DNA of 64,000 nt from an uncultured Bacteroidales bacterium. Lineage in GTDB: Bacteria > Bacteroidota > Bacteroidia > Bacteroidales > Muribaculaceae. The notes beneath the pieces were generated by a model that worked only from the letters and a program-made list of their open reading frames with translations, ran no database searches and had not been told where the DNA came from. A program made the position numbers and the translations under genes. Shown piece by piece: positions 63,574 to 64,000 of this stretch. Location of the stretch: positions 53,561-117,560 of the forward strand of contig CACYGX010000008.1 in NCBI GenBank assembly GCA_902774055.1, in the 5' to 3' direction. The first letter of the stretch is position 1; each line of letters opens with the position of its first letter.

Positions 63574-64000
63574 TTAAAGAAGTGTTAAAGGCATGGCTCG
63601 TGCTGCTGTCGCAGCCCTCGGGGAAGCGATGGACTTGCTAGACTTGCTAGAGGCACTGGACGGACTGGACGGACTGGAGGCAGTGGCAATGCCACTGCAC
63701 ACGGGGACGGGGGCACTGCACACAGGACGATGTCGCTGGAGAATTTGCTTGGGCGTGGCGGGAGACGCGGGACGGTGGGGCCGTGACGGAGTCACGGCAC
63801 AGGGGACCGGGCTGCTGGGGTCACTGGGGACCAGGTCGATGGTGGAGTCGTGGGGGTGGCGTTGGGCTTGGTGGGGGAGGTTGTCATCGCCGATGGTGAA
63901 ACTGTAGAGGGTGTCGTCGCTCTGGTGGCTCATGTCGTAGCTGTTGATGAGGCGGACGGTGGTGACGTCGCGCTGGGTGGTGAGGGTGAAGATGTCGGAG
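63574..64000 (-). CDS. C-terminal part of an unidentified protein, cut by the window edge
   Basis: The minus-strand frame is open from the window edge (64000) to the stop at 63574, at least 141 codons. The inner ATG at 63933 is probably not the start, since the same frame continues upstream as SDIFTLTTQRDVTTVRLINSYD. The first part looks like a normal folded domain. The last 90 residues are low-complexity, rich in Pro, Ser and Ala, and contain short DNA tandem repeats. I do not recognise the family. The plus-strand ORF in the same place is taken as a shadow. Confidence 0.5.
   Translation of the reverse strand, partial: SDIFTLTTQRDVTTVRLINSYDMSHQSDDTLYSFTIGDDNLPHQAQRHPHDSTIDLVPSDPSSPVPCAVTPSRPHRPASPATPKQILQRHRPVCSAPVPVCSGIATASSPSSPSSASSKSSKSIASPRAATAARAMPLTLL

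Noticed and set aside
63593-63907. Plus-strand ORF near the right end.
   Set aside because: It is repeat-driven low complexity, and the opposite strand has a frame that stays open to the window edge with a more protein-like first part.
1-64000. CRISPR arrays, tRNA or rRNA genes, insertion sequences, integrases.
   Set aside because: No regular repeat-spacer pattern, no cloverleaf with a CCA-type end, no transposase or integrase motifs were found by reading.

Overview
The window looks like a chromosomal segment of a gut-type member of the Bacteroidales, nearest in flavour to Muribaculaceae/Prevotellaceae. The evidence is a SusC/SusD starch locus with a SusR-type regulator, GH97 and GH13 enzymes, a pyrophosphate-dependent phosphofructokinase, an UpxY-type NusG paralogue, BspA-like leucine-rich-repeat proteins, and secreted proteins ending in dockerin repeats or type IX-like tails. 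Many genes also have the Bacteroidetes-type promoter element TAnnTTTG. No tRNA, rRNA, CRISPR array, integrase or insertion sequence was seen. I make no genus call.

Layout. 0-4.4 kb: a cysteine desulfidase gene and two secreted cohesin-like/dockerin proteins, the larger with a long leader. 4.5-9.3 kb: a glycosyltransferase, RadC, an AT-rich DUF1016 nuclease, a transglutaminase-like protein and a flavodoxin lipoprotein. 9.4-10.5 kb: a porin-like gene broken by one in-frame TGA. 10.6-15.1 kb: a Nudix hydrolase opposite an UpxY-gmd-fcl GDP-fucose operon and an LRR-dockerin gene. 15.4-25.9 kb: a secreted protein, a sigma-54-type promoter with a possible small RNA, an acetyltransferase, rpmH/efp, riboflavin synthase, pfp, and a dTDP-amino-sugar operon (rmlA, two FdtA-type cupins, an aminotransferase). 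25.9-37.4 kb: mainly housekeeping genes (tatD, prenyl synthase, cmk, ispH, MBL hydrolase, RsmI-like, phoH, ubiE/menG) and another dockerin protein. 37.4-45.7 kb: a metal permease, glycan genes, a single-gene AAA ATPase-DUF4435 (OLD/PARIS-like) protein, a MATE exporter and a dockerin protein. 45.8-57.9 kb: the starch locus, in transcription order GH13-dockerin amylase, susR, susC (broken by one in-frame TAA), susD, a CBM26-rich SusE/F-like lipoprotein, and GH97. 58.4-63.3 kb: an acyl-CoA ligase, prfB, a divergent argB and asd, the last behind a second sigma-54-type promoter. The right end holds the C-terminus of an unidentified gene.

How it fits together. The starch locus is a complete degradation and import unit on paper, except that SusC is interrupted at its TonB-box/plug junction. 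The sugar-nucleotide operons (GDP-fucose and a dTDP-3-amino-sugar) and the scattered transferases and acetyltransferases suggest surface glycan synthesis. Six secreted proteins, including the amylase, carry dockerin repeats, and two of them also carry cohesin-like domains. This suggests, without proving, a surface protein network. The items most worth a second look are the two single-codon nonsense interruptions, the AAA-DUF4435 fusion, the two sigma-54-type promoters with the candidate small RNA, and the cohesin/dockerin set.
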